The position numbers and the translations under genes are program-made. The notes below the pieces were generated by a model. The model had not been told where the DNA came from. It did no database searches and saw only the letters and a program-made list of their open reading frames with translations. Shown here piece after piece: positions 22,249 to 33,175 of a DNA stretch of 64,000 nt. Origin of the DNA: Nitricoxidireducens sp046726235 (GTDB taxonomy: Bacteria; Pseudomonadota; Gammaproteobacteria; Burkholderiales; Rhodocyclaceae); contig JBKPAD010000010.1 of the NCBI GenBank assembly GCA_046726235.1, forward strand, positions 186,001 to 250,000, written 5' to 3'. The number at the start of each line of letters is the position of its first letter. The first letter of the stretch is position 1.

Positions 22249-24821
22249 AAAGTTGCGCCGCGATCGCGTTCCGATTCGGCCCAGACGCGGCCGCCGTGGC
22301 GCTCGACGAGGCGCTTGACGATGGCCAGGCCGACGCCGGTGCCGGGAAACTGCGCCTCGCTGTGCATGCGCTGGAACATGCCGAACAGCTTGTCTGCGTA
22401 GCGCATGTCGAAGCCGGCGCCGTTGTCGCGCACACTGAAGACGTGCTCGCCCTCGGCCGTGGCGCACTCGATCTCGATGCGGGCGTCCTCGCGCCGCGAC
22501 GAGAACTTGCCGGCGTTCTCGATCAGGTTCAGCAGCACCTGCCGCAGCATCGTCGCGTCGCCGCGCACCGTCGGCAGCGGGCCGCAATGGAAGTCGGTGT
22601 TGGGGTAGTTGTCGCGCAGCTGCTCGATGATGGTATGCGCCAGCGGCCCCATGTCGACGTTGGTCGACTTCATGTCGGCGCGGCCCGAGCGCGAATACTC
22701 GAGGATGTCGTCGATCAGCTCGCCCATGCGGCTCGCGTTGTGCGCGACGCGCTCGAGCATGTGCAGGCTTTCCTTGTTCAGCTTCTCGTGCTCGGCCTCG
22801 AGCACGAGTTGGGAAAAGCCGTTGATGGCGCGTAGCGGCGCGCGCAGGTCGTGCGAGATCGAGTACGAGAAGGCCTCGAGCTCGCGGTTGGCGCGTTCGA
22901 GGTCCTCGGTGCGCTGGCGCACGCGCGACTCGAGCGTGCGGTTCAGTTCGAGGATCTGGCGCTCCTGCACCTTGCGCTCGGTGATGACGTCGAAGACGGC
23001 GACGAAGTGGTCCGCCTTCGGGCTATAGACGGAGATCGAGAACCACATGCTCAGCGACGAGAGGTATAGCTCGAAGCGCTCCGGCTTGCCGCTGCGGGCG
23101 ACGCGCCCGTAAGTCTCGAACAGGTCGGGGTCGGCCTCGCGCACGCCGGGAATGACCTCGGTGATGCGCTTGCCGACCACGTCGTGCAGCCCGGTCAGCG
23201 TGCCGAAAGCCTCGTTGACGCCCAGGTAGATGAAGTCGATCGGCTTGTCGTCCTCGAACAGCATTTGGCAGTAGGCGAAGCCGTTGAGCATGTTCTCGAA
23301 CAGCGAGCGGTAGGTGGCCTCGCTCTCGCGCAGCCGCGCTTCGTCCTGGCGGCGTTCGGTGACGTCGGCGTTGATGCCCACCATGCGTAGCGGGCGTCCC
23401 TCGGCGTCGCGCACCACTTCCGCCTGGCTGCGCACGACGCGAACCTCGCCCGACGGACGGTGTATCCGGTATTCGCACTGGTAGGGTGTGCTGCCGGCGA
23501 TCGCGCGTTGCTTGGCCTCGATGACCTGCTGACGATCCTCGGGATCGACCAGCGCGATGAAGGCGTCGAATCCCGGCGCCGTGCCTTGCGGGTCGAGGCC
23601 GAAAATGCGGAAGGTCTCGGCCGACCAGACGTTCTCGTCGGTCACGATGTCCCATCCCCAACTGCCGACGTGTGCGATGCGCTGGGATTCCTCGAGGCGG
23701 ATCTCGTTGTGGCGCAGTTCCGCCTGCTGGGCGAGCATGTGGTCGGTCAGGCGGTTGAAGCTGGCGATCAGGTGGCGCACTTCCTCGTCGCCGGTTTCCG
23801 GCAGTCGCTCCAGCGCGCTGCGGCCGCTCGACATGTCGTCGATGCGGGCGGCGGTGGCTGCGATCGGCTGCATCAGCCGCCGGGCGATGAGCCCGACGAC
23901 GAGGACGGCGATCAGGCTTGCCAGCGTCGCTGTCCCATAGAGCGCGTTGCGCAGCCCGATCGCCGGCTCGAAGGCGGCCGTGGTCGGCAGCGCGAGCTCG
24001 ACGACCCAGCCGGTCGTCGGCATGCGCTTGGCCGAATAGAGCTTCTCGATGCCCTGCGAACTGCGCGCCACCACCGAGCCCTCGAAGCCGGCCAGCAGGG
24101 CGTCGTAGATTTCGCTGGTGCCCGGCGCCGGCGTCGGCGTCATCACGCGCTTCGGATCGCTGGTGCTGATGAAGGTCTGGTTCTCGGTCGAGATGACGAA
24201 GAACTCGTAGTTCCCAAGGATCTCGCGTCGGGTCATCAGGCCCAGGAAATTCGGCGCCGTGAGGTCGACGATGCCGGTCATGACGCCGCGGAATTCGCCG
24301 CCGGCATCGAGCAGCGGCGTGCTCATGGTCATCACCGGGCGCTTGAGCGCGCGGCCCATGATCGGCTTGTCGATGAACGGCTTGCGGCTGGACTGCGCCT
24401 GCCTGAAGTAGTCGCGGTCGCCGAACCACGTGCCGCGCCGGCCGGGGACGATCGGGAAGTCGGCGACCGTCCGCCCGTCGGTGCCGATGATCGCGGTGCC
24501 GCCGGTGAATTGCTGCTGGAAGACGAAGCGGCTTTCGAGGAAGTCCTGCAGATAGGCCGCATCGTTCAGGCGCGAAACGTCCAGTCGCGCCGCGATGCCC
24601 TGCAGGCCGTCGAGGCGCTCGCGGACCTTCTGGTCGAGTTCCCCGGCGATGTACTGGGTGAGGGCGAACTGCTTGTCCATCGTCGCCGTCTTGATCTGGG
24701 CTTCGAGGCGCGTCGCCGTGAAGATCGCCAGCCCCCAGACGAAGCCGAGCGTGACGGCGATGATGGCCATCATCAGCTTGAACTGGAGCGAGCGCAGCGG
24801 CGCGTGGAGGCGGATGGTCAT
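22218..24821 (-). CDS. Sensor histidine kinase with dCache, HAMP and two PAS domains
   Basis: An 867-residue membrane kinase. Transmembrane helix about 15-35, a periplasmic double-Cache-type sensor (about 40-290, with GDRDYFRQAQ and FIDKPIMGRALKRPV typical of dCache), a second helix about 293-313, HAMP, PAS with PAC (VGSWGWDIVTDENVWSAETF to GINADVTERRQDEA), a second PAS, then HisKA with His657 in SYSISHDLRAPLRAING and an ATPase domain (NLIENAGKF, DNGAGFDMRY, GTGVGLAIVKRLV). No receiver domain and no response regulator adjacent. ATG overlaps the truC stop (ATGA); the 3' end overlaps the PEP-CTERM gene. Confidence 0.92.
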   Translation of the reverse strand: MTIRLHAPLRSLQFKLMMAIIAVTLGFVWGLAIFTATRLEAQIKTATMDKQFALTQYIAGELDQKVRERLDGLQGIAARLDVSRLNDAAYLQDFLESRFVFQQQFTGGTAIIGTDGRTVADFPIVPGRRGTWFGDRDYFRQAQSSRKPFIDKPIMGRALKRPVMTMSTPLLDAGGEFRGVMTGIVDLTAPNFLGLMTRREILGNYEFFVISTENQTFISTSDPKRVMTPTPAPGTSEIYDALLAGFEGSVVARSSQGIEKLYSAKRMPTTGWVVELALPTTAAFEPAIGLRNALYGTATLASLIAVLVVGLIARRLMQPIAATAARIDDMSSGRSALERLPETGDEEVRHLIASFNRLTDHMLAQQAELRHNEIRLEESQRIAHVGSWGWDIVTDENVWSAETFRIFGLDPQGTAPGFDAFIALVDPEDRQQVIEAKQRAIAGSTPYQCEYRIHRPSGEVRVVRSQAEVVRDAEGRPLRMVGINADVTERRQDEARLRESEATYRSLFENMLNGFAYCQMLFEDDKPIDFIYLGVNEAFGTLTGLHDVVGKRITEVIPGVREADPDLFETYGRVARSGKPERFELYLSSLSMWFSISVYSPKADHFVAVFDVITERKVQERQILELNRTLESRVRQRTEDLERANRELEAFSYSISHDLRAPLRAINGFSQLVLEAEHEKLNKESLHMLERVAHNASRMGELIDDILEYSRSGRADMKSTNVDMGPLAHTIIEQLRDNYPNTDFHCGPLPTVRGDATMLRQVLLNLIENAGKFSSRREDARIEIECATAEGEHVFSVRDNGAGFDMRYADKLFGMFQRMHSEAQFPGTGVGLAIVKRLVERHGGRVWAESERDRGATFYFALPLPPG

Positions 24822-25576
24822 CGGGGTTCGGAACAGGAGCGATGGCCGATTCTAGCGAGAGCCACGGAGCCGGACCAGCCAAAGCGGTGGATGAGCGCGG
24901 CGAAGGATGCGTTGAGGCTTGCGTGGACGCTCAGTTTCTGGCCGGTCGCCGGGTGGCGAAAGCTCATTCCGACGCAGGCCAGCAGCAGCCGGTCGCAGCC
25001 GAAGTGCTGGGCGAAGAAGCGGTTGTGGCGGCCCTTGCCGTAGGTGGCGTCGCCGACGATCGGATGCGCGATGTGCTTCAGGTGCCGCCGCAACTGGTGG
25101 CGGCGGCCGGTGACGGGGCGCAGCTCGACGAGCGCATAGCGCGCAGCCGGATAGCGGTCGACGGCGAACGGCAGCTCGACGGTGGCGAGGCGGCGATAGT
25201 GCGTGACGGCGGGCTGCGGCTCGGCATTCTCGATCGGCCGGCCATAGTCGTCGTGCCTGCGCGCGAGCGCATGGTCGATCGCGCCGGCCTCCGGCGGCCA
25301 GCCGCGCACCACGGCGAGGTAGTTCTTGGCCACTTCCTCGTTCTCGAACTGCCGCGAGAGTTCTCGCGTCACCTCGGCGTCGAAGGCGAACAGCAGCACT
25401 CCGGAGGTGCCGCGGTCGAGCCGGTGCACGGGCTGCACGCGGCGGCCGATCTGGTCGCGCAGCAGTTGCACGGCGAAGCGCGTCTCGTGGCGGTCGATGT
25501 CGCTGCGATGGACGAGCAGGCCCGCGGGCTTGTCGATGGCGATCAGGTGCTCGTCGCGGTAAAGGATAGTCAGCAC
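24818..25576 (-). CDS. truC: tRNA pseudouridine(65) synthase TruC
   Basis: A 252-residue RluA-type pseudouridine synthase. The catalytic aspartate is Asp54 in HRLDRGTSGVLL. GPQPAVTHYRxLATVE- and LVELxPxTGRxHQLRRHLxH-type segments match TruC more closely than RluA, RluC or RluD, and no S4 domain is present. The start is GTG 25576 (VLTILYRDEHLIAIDKPAGL); no nearer ATG fits the conserved N-terminus. Modifies U65 in some tRNAs by family knowledge. Coupled to the downstream sensor kinase by a 4-bp overlap. Confidence 0.9.
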   Translation of the reverse strand: MLTILYRDEHLIAIDKPAGLLVHRSDIDRHETRFAVQLLRDQIGRRVQPVHRLDRGTSGVLLFAFDAEVTRELSRQFENEEVAKNYLAVVRGWPPEAGAIDHALARRHDDYGRPIENAEPQPAVTHYRRLATVELPFAVDRYPAARYALVELRPVTGRRHQLRRHLKHIAHPIVGDATYGKGRHNRFFAQHFGCDRLLLACVGMSFRHPATGQKLSVHASLNASFAALIHRFGWSGSVALARIGHRSCSEPR

Positions 25577-25612
25577 GGCGGCGATGCTACAGCGGATATC
25601 ATGGCGCCTGCC

Positions 25613-25831
25613 ATGACGACCCATACCTTCCCGCTGCGCGGCGAATTCATCGAACTGCACGCGCTGCTCAAGCTGCTGGCGATCGCCTCCTCGGGCGGCG
25701 CGGCCAAGGCGATGGTGGCCGAAGGCATGGTGCGCGTCGACGGCGAGGTCGAGACGCGCAAGGCGCGCAAGCTGCGCGCCGGGCAGGTGGTGATGGTCGG
25801 CGACGAGGAAATCCGCGTCGTCGCCTCCTAG
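25613..25831 (+). CDS. ybcJ: S4-domain RNA-binding protein (YbcJ-like)
   Basis: A 72-residue single-domain S4 protein. FIELHALLKLLAIASSGGAAKAMVAEGMVRVDGEVETRKARKLR is the alpha-L fold, aligned with YbcJ of enteric bacteria. Start 25613 gives the YbcJ N-terminus; ATG 25601 in frame would add four residues. Probably binds structured RNA. Divergent from truC, another RNA-modifying gene, and 41 bp upstream of ylqF. Confidence 0.88.
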   Translation: MTTHTFPLRGEFIELHALLKLLAIASSGGAAKAMVAEGMVRVDGEVETRKARKLRAGQVVMVGDEEIRVVAS

Positions 25832-25872
25832 CCTGCGATAATGGCGCCCCTTTTCTGAGCCGGCCGCACGCA

Positions 25873-26790
25873 ATGTCCATCCAGTGGTTCCCCGGTCACA
25901 TGACCTCGGCGCGCAAGAAGGCCGCCGAGACGATGGCGACGACCGACGTCGTCATCGAGGTGCTCGACGCGCGCCTGCCGGAGGCCAGCAGCAATCCGAT
26001 GATCCGCGACCTGCGCCTGCATCGCCAGCGGCCCTGCCTCAAGGTGCTCAACAAGGCGGACCTCGCCGACCCCAAGGTGACGCAGGCCTGGCTCGATTTC
26101 TACGACCGCCAGCCGGGCGTGAAGGCGGTGGCGATCTCCTGCAAGAAGCCGGGCGACGCCGCGCGCCTGCCGGGCTTGTGCCAGAAGCTGGCGCCGCACC
26201 GTAACGACAACGTCAAGCCGCTGCGCATGATGATCATGGGCATCCCGAACGTCGGCAAGTCGACGCTGATGAACGCGCTGGTCAAGCGCCGCATCGCCGC
26301 CGTCGGCGACGAGCCGGCCGTCACCAAGAGCCAGCAGCGCTACGACATCGGCCCGCGCCAGACGCTGGTCGACACGCCGGGCATGATGTGGCCGAAGATC
26401 GCGTACGACAGCGACGGCTTCATGCTTGCCGCCAGCCACGCGATCGGCACCAACGCCGTGATCGACGAGGAGGTCGCGGTGTTCCTCGCAGGCCTGCTGC
26501 GCGAGCGCTATCCGCAGGGGCTGGCCGCGCGCTATGGCATCAAGCCCGAGGAGCTGGATGCCGTCGGCGTCATCGAGGGCGTGGCAAGGAAGCGCGGCTG
26601 CATCCGCCGCAACAGCGGCGGCGAGCTCGACTTCGAGAAGGCGTCGATCGTGCTGCTGACCGACTACCGCAGCGGCGCGCTCGGCCGCATCAGCCTCGAA
26701 TCGCCGGAGAGCCGCGCCGAGATGCTGGCCCAGGCGGCGGCGCAGGCGGCCGCGCCAGAACCCGAGCCCGAAGACGAGCCGAACGACTAG
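25873..26790 (+). CDS. ylqF: Ribosome biogenesis GTPase YlqF/RbgA
   Basis: A 305-residue circularly permuted GTPase: the G4 motif LNKADLAD comes first, then G1 GIPNVGKSTLMN, then G3 DTPGMMWP. The N-terminus IQWFPGHMTSARKKA is the family hallmark, and the C-terminal ANTAR-like helical domain follows. It is expected to act in late 50S subunit assembly. The protein ends in an acidic tail, and the gene overlaps the convergent methyltransferase by 4 bp. Confidence 0.93.
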   Translation: MSIQWFPGHMTSARKKAAETMATTDVVIEVLDARLPEASSNPMIRDLRLHRQRPCLKVLNKADLADPKVTQAWLDFYDRQPGVKAVAISCKKPGDAARLPGLCQKLAPHRNDNVKPLRMMIMGIPNVGKSTLMNALVKRRIAAVGDEPAVTKSQQRYDIGPRQTLVDTPGMMWPKIAYDSDGFMLAASHAIGTNAVIDEEVAVFLAGLLRERYPQGLAARYGIKPEELDAVGVIEGVARKRGCIRRNSGGELDFEKASIVLLTDYRSGALGRISLESPESRAEMLAQAAAQAAAPEPEPEDEPND

Positions 26791-27806
26791 ACGCGCAGCA
26801 GCGCGATCTTCAGCGGCGGCTGGCCGTCGCTGCTCGGGAAATCCTCTTCAGGCAGTATCCACTCGACGTCGCGGATCTCGCGTCCGGCCTTGCGCGCGCT
26901 GCGCTGGAGCTGGTCGAGCCAGGGCTCGCGCGCGACGGCGGCGACGTTGTTGCAGCAGATCAGCGTGCCGCCTTCTGCCGTGCACAGCAGCGCCGGCTTG
27001 AACAGCGCCGGGTAGTCGTTGACCAGGTCGACGACGCCGAACAGGCTCTTGGCGTAGCGCGGCGGGTCGAGGAAGACGATGTCGAACTTGCGCGGCTCCA
27101 GCTTCGGGAACGCCGGCATGCGCTTGCCGCGCACCATCGCCGGCTGGCCGATGCCGGCGTACTGGCGCATGGCGGCGAACGCGTCGCTCTTCACGAAGCG
27201 CGGGCGGTGCGTCAACTCGTTGAGCTGCGCGTTCTCCTTGCCGACGTCGAGGCTCGACTCGGCGAAGTCGACGTTCACAACGTACTGGGCGCCGGCCTTG
27301 GCCGCGGCGACGCCGACGCCGCAGGTGTAGGCGAACAGGTTGAGCAGCGACTTGCCCGCCGCCTCCTGCATGACGCGGCGGCGCCCGGCGCGGAGATCGA
27401 GGAATAGCCACGGGTCCTGGCCGGCATGGCGAGCCTGGATGCGGTAGCGCACGCCGAGTTCGCGCACGATGCGCGGCTTGGTCGCCAGCGCCAGGCCTTC
27501 GGCGTCGAGTTCGTTGGCGACGCGCGAGTTGGCCTGGCTGCGGTCGTTGTAGACGAGGTCGAGGCCGGGTAGGGCGCTCGCGTAGAAGTCGCGCAGCGCG
27601 GCGAGATTATCGGGCGCCAGCGGCTGATGGAAGCTCTGCACCAGCAGCAGGTCGCCGTAGCGGTCGACCGTCAGGCCGGGCGCGCCTTCGACGCTGCCGT
27701 GGAACAGCCGCCAGCAGTCGGTGTCTTCGGCGGCGAGCCGGTCCATCAAGGGAATGCGCGCTTGCCAGGCGGCGTCGAGGAGGCGGAGCAGCGGGGTATC
27801 GGACAT
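26787..27806 (-). CDS. Class I SAM-dependent RNA methyltransferase (RlmI-like)
   Basis: A 339-residue protein with the RlmI-type central domain (GAPGLTVDRYGDLLLVQSF, VYNDRSQANSR) and a Rossmann methyltransferase domain: LNLFAYTCGVGVAAAKAGA is motif I, NVDFAESSLDVGKENAQLN the motif II/III region, and FLDPPRYAKS the DPPR motif IV. The N-terminal PUA domain of RlmI is absent. Probable 23S rRNA m5C methyltransferase relative; the exact target is not assignable. Confidence 0.85.
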   Translation of the reverse strand: MSDTPLLRLLDAAWQARIPLMDRLAAEDTDCWRLFHGSVEGAPGLTVDRYGDLLLVQSFHQPLAPDNLAALRDFYASALPGLDLVYNDRSQANSRVANELDAEGLALATKPRIVRELGVRYRIQARHAGQDPWLFLDLRAGRRRVMQEAAGKSLLNLFAYTCGVGVAAAKAGAQYVVNVDFAESSLDVGKENAQLNELTHRPRFVKSDAFAAMRQYAGIGQPAMVRGKRMPAFPKLEPRKFDIVFLDPPRYAKSLFGVVDLVNDYPALFKPALLCTAEGGTLICCNNVAAVAREPWLDQLQRSARKAGREIRDVEWILPEEDFPSSDGQPPLKIALLRV

Positions 27807-27841
27807 GGGGCATTCTAGCGGTGGCGCCGTAGAATCACCCC

Positions 27842-28042
27842 ATGGAATCCAGAATCGCCGAACTCGAAGTCAAACTGAGCTTTGCCGAAGACCAGCTCGA
27901 CGGCCTCAATCGCACCGTCTACCGCCAGCAGCAGCAGATCGATCGCCTGCTGCGCGAGGTGCGCGAACTGCGCGAGCAGGCGCAGGCGGCTACGCCCGGC
28001 GAGCAGCGCAGCCTAAGGGAAGAGATTCCACCCCATTACTGA
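27842..28042 (+). CDS. slyX: SlyX family protein
   Basis: A 66-residue coiled-coil protein. MESRIAELEVKLSFAEDQLDGLNRTVYRQQQQIDRL followed by a conserved C-terminal PPHY end is the SlyX pattern. Function not established. The last 7 bp overlap the convergent rlhA. Confidence 0.93.
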   Translation: MESRIAELEVKLSFAEDQLDGLNRTVYRQQQQIDRLLREVRELREQAQAATPGEQRSLREEIPPHY

Positions 28043-29904
28043 GCCGGCACGATCGGGATGCTGCGGTTCTTGCGCGGCTTGCCGATCACGTGCATCTCGC
28101 AGCGCTTGCAGTCGAAGCGCAAGGTCAGCTTCTCCTTGCCGTTCATCAGCGTCATCGGGTCGGGGCGGATGCCCTTCACCTGCTTCGGGCACAGGTTGAA
28201 GCTGTAGCGCAGGCAGTGGCGCGTGATCATCAGCGAGGCGGCGCCGGTTTCGTTGCCGCACTCGTAGGCGTCATCGATGACCGAGACGCCGTGGCGGGCG
28301 TAGAACTCGCGCGCCTTGGCGTTGAAGACGTTGCCGAGGTAGGTTAGCTCGCCCAGCGGGAAGGGGACCGGCGGCTCGACCGGCGCGGCGCGCGGCGGGC
28401 GCACGTAGGCCGCGAGGCGCGCCGCTTCGAGGCGCTCGATGGCCTCGCGGCGCAGGCCGTTGATGACGGACGCCGGCAGGAACCACGGCTGGCTTAGTTC
28501 GACGATGACTTCGTTGGCGGCGAACATCGTGTTGCCGAGCTTGGCGAGCGCCTCGCGCAGGGCTGCCTCGGCGCGCTCGGGCGTCTTTGCCGGCTGCTTC
28601 TCGTGGGCCACTTCGGCGGCAGCGACGTGGCCGTCCGCGTCCGTCACCGTGAGATTGAACCCGTCCGGGGTTTCAGACAAACGCAGGCGCACGCCGATGC
28701 GGCGCTCGGCGGACGGCTTTTCGAGCAGGCGCTCGAAGGCCTGGTCGCGGTTGCGATAGAGCGGGGTGCCGGGCTTGAGGTCCGCCGGCAGGTCGCCGAG
28801 CACGAAGGCGCGCCTGCCCTCGACGCGATTCACGCGCACGCCGGCGAGTTCCTGCGCGTCGTCGAACCAGGACAGGCCATCGCCGTTGTTGAGCGTCTCG
28901 CGGCTGTCGGTCTCGAGCCAGTTCGGGCCGATGGTGGTGATCTTGCCGATCGGCGCGCCGGCGAACTTCGGCGTGTCGAAGGCGGCGATGTCGGCCTGGC
29001 GATCGTTGACGAAGTAGTCGGTGGCGCCGCGGTTGAAGGTCTTGTCGGGCTGCGGCGCGAAGGTGTAGGTGCAGCGGCCGGCTGAGGCTGGCCGCCAATC
29101 GGGCCGGCCTTCCATGATCTCGTCGAGCTGCTGGCGATACCAGGCGGTGACGTTCTTGACGTAGGAGAGGTCCTTGAGCCGGCCCTCGATCTTGAACGAG
29201 CGGATGCCGGCCTCGGCCAGCACCTGCAGGTTGGCGGTCTGGTCGTTGTCCTTGAGCGACAGCAGGTGCCGGTCCTGCGCCAGCACGCGACCGTCCTCGT
29301 CCGCCAGCGTGTAGGGGAGCCGGCAGGCCTGGGAGCATTCGCCGCGGTTGGCGCTGCGGCCCGTGTGGGCGTGGCTGATGTAGCACTGGCCGCTGTAGCT
29401 GACGCACAGCGCGCCGTGGATGAAGAATTCGAGCGTCGCCTTTGTGTGCGCCGCAATATGGCGAATCTCGGCCAGCGTCAGTTCGCGCGCCAGCACAACC
29501 TGGGAGAAGCCGACCTGCTCAAGGAAGCGCACCTTCTCCAGCGTCCGGTTGTCGGTCTGGGTGCTGGCGTGGAGCTGGATCGGCGGCAGGTCGAGTTCCA
29601 GCAGGCCCATGTCCTGGACGATCAGGGCGTCGGCACCGGCGTTCCAGGTTTCCCAGGCGATGCGTCGGGCATCCTCCAGTTCCTCGTCGCGCAGGATGGT
29701 GTTCAGGGCGACCAGCACCCGCGCGCCGTAGCGATGGGCGAAATCCGCCAGCGCCGTGATGTCCGCGACCGAGTTGCCGGCCGAGGCCCGGGCGCCGAAC
29801 GCCGGCCCGCCGATATAGACGGCGTCGGCGCCGTGGCGGATGGCTTCGAGCCCCGATTCGCGGTTCCTGGCGGGGGCCAGCAGTTCGAGTCGGTCAAAAG
29901 TCAT
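28036..29904 (-). CDS. rlhA: U32 peptidase-family RNA hydroxylase (RlhA/YdcP-like)
   Basis: A 622-residue U32-family protein. ELLAPARNRESGLEAIRHGADAVYIGG opens the barrel domain. The conserved iron-sulfur/prephenate-site region reads FIHGALCVSYSGQCYIS, GRSANRGECSQACRLPY, and SLKDND; FKIEGRLKDLSYVKNV follows. The long C-terminal half with CLRYSFNLCPKQ and CKRCEMHVIG matches RlhA (YdcP), which makes 5-hydroxycytidine in 23S rRNA from prephenate-dependent chemistry, rather than the shorter TrhP or UbiU/V. Single transcription unit, divergent from a 95-residue gene. Confidence 0.85.
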   Translation of the reverse strand: MTFDRLELLAPARNRESGLEAIRHGADAVYIGGPAFGARASAGNSVADITALADFAHRYGARVLVALNTILRDEELEDARRIAWETWNAGADALIVQDMGLLELDLPPIQLHASTQTDNRTLEKVRFLEQVGFSQVVLARELTLAEIRHIAAHTKATLEFFIHGALCVSYSGQCYISHAHTGRSANRGECSQACRLPYTLADEDGRVLAQDRHLLSLKDNDQTANLQVLAEAGIRSFKIEGRLKDLSYVKNVTAWYRQQLDEIMEGRPDWRPASAGRCTYTFAPQPDKTFNRGATDYFVNDRQADIAAFDTPKFAGAPIGKITTIGPNWLETDSRETLNNGDGLSWFDDAQELAGVRVNRVEGRRAFVLGDLPADLKPGTPLYRNRDQAFERLLEKPSAERRIGVRLRLSETPDGFNLTVTDADGHVAAAEVAHEKQPAKTPERAEAALREALAKLGNTMFAANEVIVELSQPWFLPASVINGLRREAIERLEAARLAAYVRPPRAAPVEPPVPFPLGELTYLGNVFNAKAREFYARHGVSVIDDAYECGNETGAASLMITRHCLRYSFNLCPKQVKGIRPDPMTLMNGKEKLTLRFDCKRCEMHVIGKPRKNRSIPIVPAQ

Positions 29905-30011
29905 ACTGTTCCGGTTGGGGAATTTCTTTTGAAACCTGCGTCAACCTTGCGGAAACTCGCGCGTTTTTCCTCCTCAAGGCGGACGACCGCCGCACTGGGA
30001 CGGAGACAAAA

Positions 30012-30299
30012 ATGGGCAGTTCCTGCCAAGAATCCTACGACGAATTCCTCGCCTTGCTTAAGCGCGCAGGAATCGAGATCACCAACGAAGCCGAGCTGCG
30101 CGAGCGCCTGGCCGAGTCGCACCGCTGGAAATTCGCCTTCAAGACCCTCGCCGCCAACGGCCGCCAGCTGGGCATCTGCTTCGGCGATTCGACCGCCGGC
30201 CACGACGAAGCCCAGATCGCCAAGGCCTTCGAAACCTTCGAGTTCCCCGAAAGCGCCCGCGCCGTCTTCGAAGCCAGCCTCAAGGCCACCGAACACTAA
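30012..30299 (+). CDS. Small conserved hypothetical protein (95 aa)
   Basis: A 95-residue mixed protein, no signal peptide or membrane segment: an N-terminal helix (ESYDEFLALLKRAGIEIT), a helix-strand KFAFKTLAANGRQLGICFGD, and a C-terminal FETFEFPESARAVFEASLKA. Family not recognised. A G-rich purine stretch (GGACGGAGACAAAA) lies before the ATG. It is transcribed away from rlhA and ends 43 bp before an intrinsic terminator. Confidence 0.65.
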   Translation: MGSSCQESYDEFLALLKRAGIEITNEAELRERLAESHRWKFAFKTLAANGRQLGICFGDSTAGHDEAQIAKAFETFEFPESARAVFEASLKATEH

Positions 30300-30342
30300 G
30301 TAAAGAAGAAGGGCCGGTCCGACAGCTTGGCCCCCAACCCCG

Positions 30343-30369
30343 AAAAAGCCCGCTCATGCGGGCTTTTTT
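30343..30369. terminator. Bidirectional intrinsic terminator
   Basis: Stem AAAAAGCCCGC, loop TCAT, stem GCGGGCTTTTTT; A-tract on one side and T-tract on the other, so it can serve both the 95-residue gene (plus) and ettA (minus), whose stop is at 30387. Confidence 0.9.
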
Positions 30370-30386
30370 CTTTTTGCGTCAGCGGA

Positions 30387-32051
<1,665 letters not shown>

Positions 32052-32149
32052 GTTCGGTTGCTTGCCTTGCGGAAAAGGCCGCAAGCTTACCCGAGACCGG
32101 GCTTGGCCGCATGGGCTGGCGGGACATGTGTTTCAGGTAATCTAGCGGC

Positions 32150-33121
32150 ATGGGAGTCTTCGCCAACCTGCGCATGCGGCTGTCGTCGGAATCCGCCGAC
32201 GAGACGACGCGTCGCGCCGTCTCGCATGCGATCCAGGTCGCCGATCCGCGCATGGCGCTGGTCGGCCGTCACGAGCGCAAGCTGACGCCGGTCGTCGGCA
32301 AGGCGCTCGATTACTGCCGCGGCCTGGTCGAGACCATCCCCGGGCCGGTCGAGATCAACGCCCAGACCTTCGGCAGCGATCCGCTCGTGCATGCCATCTT
32401 CGCCACGCCGGCCGACATCGGCCGCATGCTGGGCGCCAGCGCCGAACTGGCGCGTTTCTGCACCAGCCCCGAGGCCGAGGGCGCGGAGGCGATCTACGCC
32501 CTGATCGGCATGCGCCGGCGCGAGAAACTGGTGATCAGCCCGGCGCTCAAGGGCGACCTGATCCAGGTCGATGTGCCGCGCCGGCTGCTTTACTTCGCCG
32601 ACCACACGCTGCACGAGCCGAGCCCGGACCTCGATTTGACGCGTGCGCGCTTGCGCGACGCCGCCTTCGACAGCCTCGTGCGCAGCTTCGCCGCTAGGCT
32701 CCTCGCGCAGCGTGCGGAACGCGAAGACTTGCATAGCGAATGGGAGCAGGAACGCGCGCTGTGCCACCACGGCAGCGAGTCCGAGATCGCGGTCCACGAA
32801 CAGCGCCGCCTCGAACTCGAGCAGCGGCTGCGCGAATCGGTCGCCGCCATGGAGCCCGCCCACGTGCTCGACTCCCTGGTCGGCTGGCTCGAGGCGCCGC
32901 AATCCAGCCTGCGCCTCGACGAGGTCAAGGTGACCATCGATCCGCTCGGCACCGTCATCCGCGACGGCGCCGAAGCCGAGAACGCCCACACGCTGCGCCT
33001 GCCGATACTCGTCGGCCGCGACCGCCGGCGCTGGATCGTACTCATGACGCGCATTCCGCGCGAGGAAGCGCGCAACGCTCGCCACGAGGCGGAAGCGTAC
33101 AAGCGCACCTTGACGATTTAG
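32150..33121 (+). CDS. Conserved hypothetical protein (323 aa)
   Basis: A 323-residue soluble protein, not recognised. N-terminal part: MALVGRHERKLTPVVGKALDYCRGLVETIPGPVEI. Middle: EAIYALIGMRRREKLVISPALKGDLIQVDVPRR and FADHTLHEPSPDL. A coiled coil follows at about 185-235 (LLAQRAEREDLHSEWEQERA to RRLELEQRLRES), and a beta-rich C-terminus with SLRLDEVKVTIDPLGTVI. No catalytic motif is obvious. Divergent from ettA, with about 98 bp between start codons. Confidence 0.6.
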   Translation: MGVFANLRMRLSSESADETTRRAVSHAIQVADPRMALVGRHERKLTPVVGKALDYCRGLVETIPGPVEINAQTFGSDPLVHAIFATPADIGRMLGASAELARFCTSPEAEGAEAIYALIGMRRREKLVISPALKGDLIQVDVPRRLLYFADHTLHEPSPDLDLTRARLRDAAFDSLVRSFAARLLAQRAEREDLHSEWEQERALCHHGSESEIAVHEQRRLELEQRLRESVAAMEPAHVLDSLVGWLEAPQSSLRLDEVKVTIDPLGTVIRDGAEAENAHTLRLPILVGRDRRRWIVLMTRIPREEARNARHEAEAYKRTLTI

Positions 33122-33175
33122 GTTCGCCTAAGAAGCAAGACATTCCCGTCTTGATGTTGGTGGGCTCGTGCCGCC

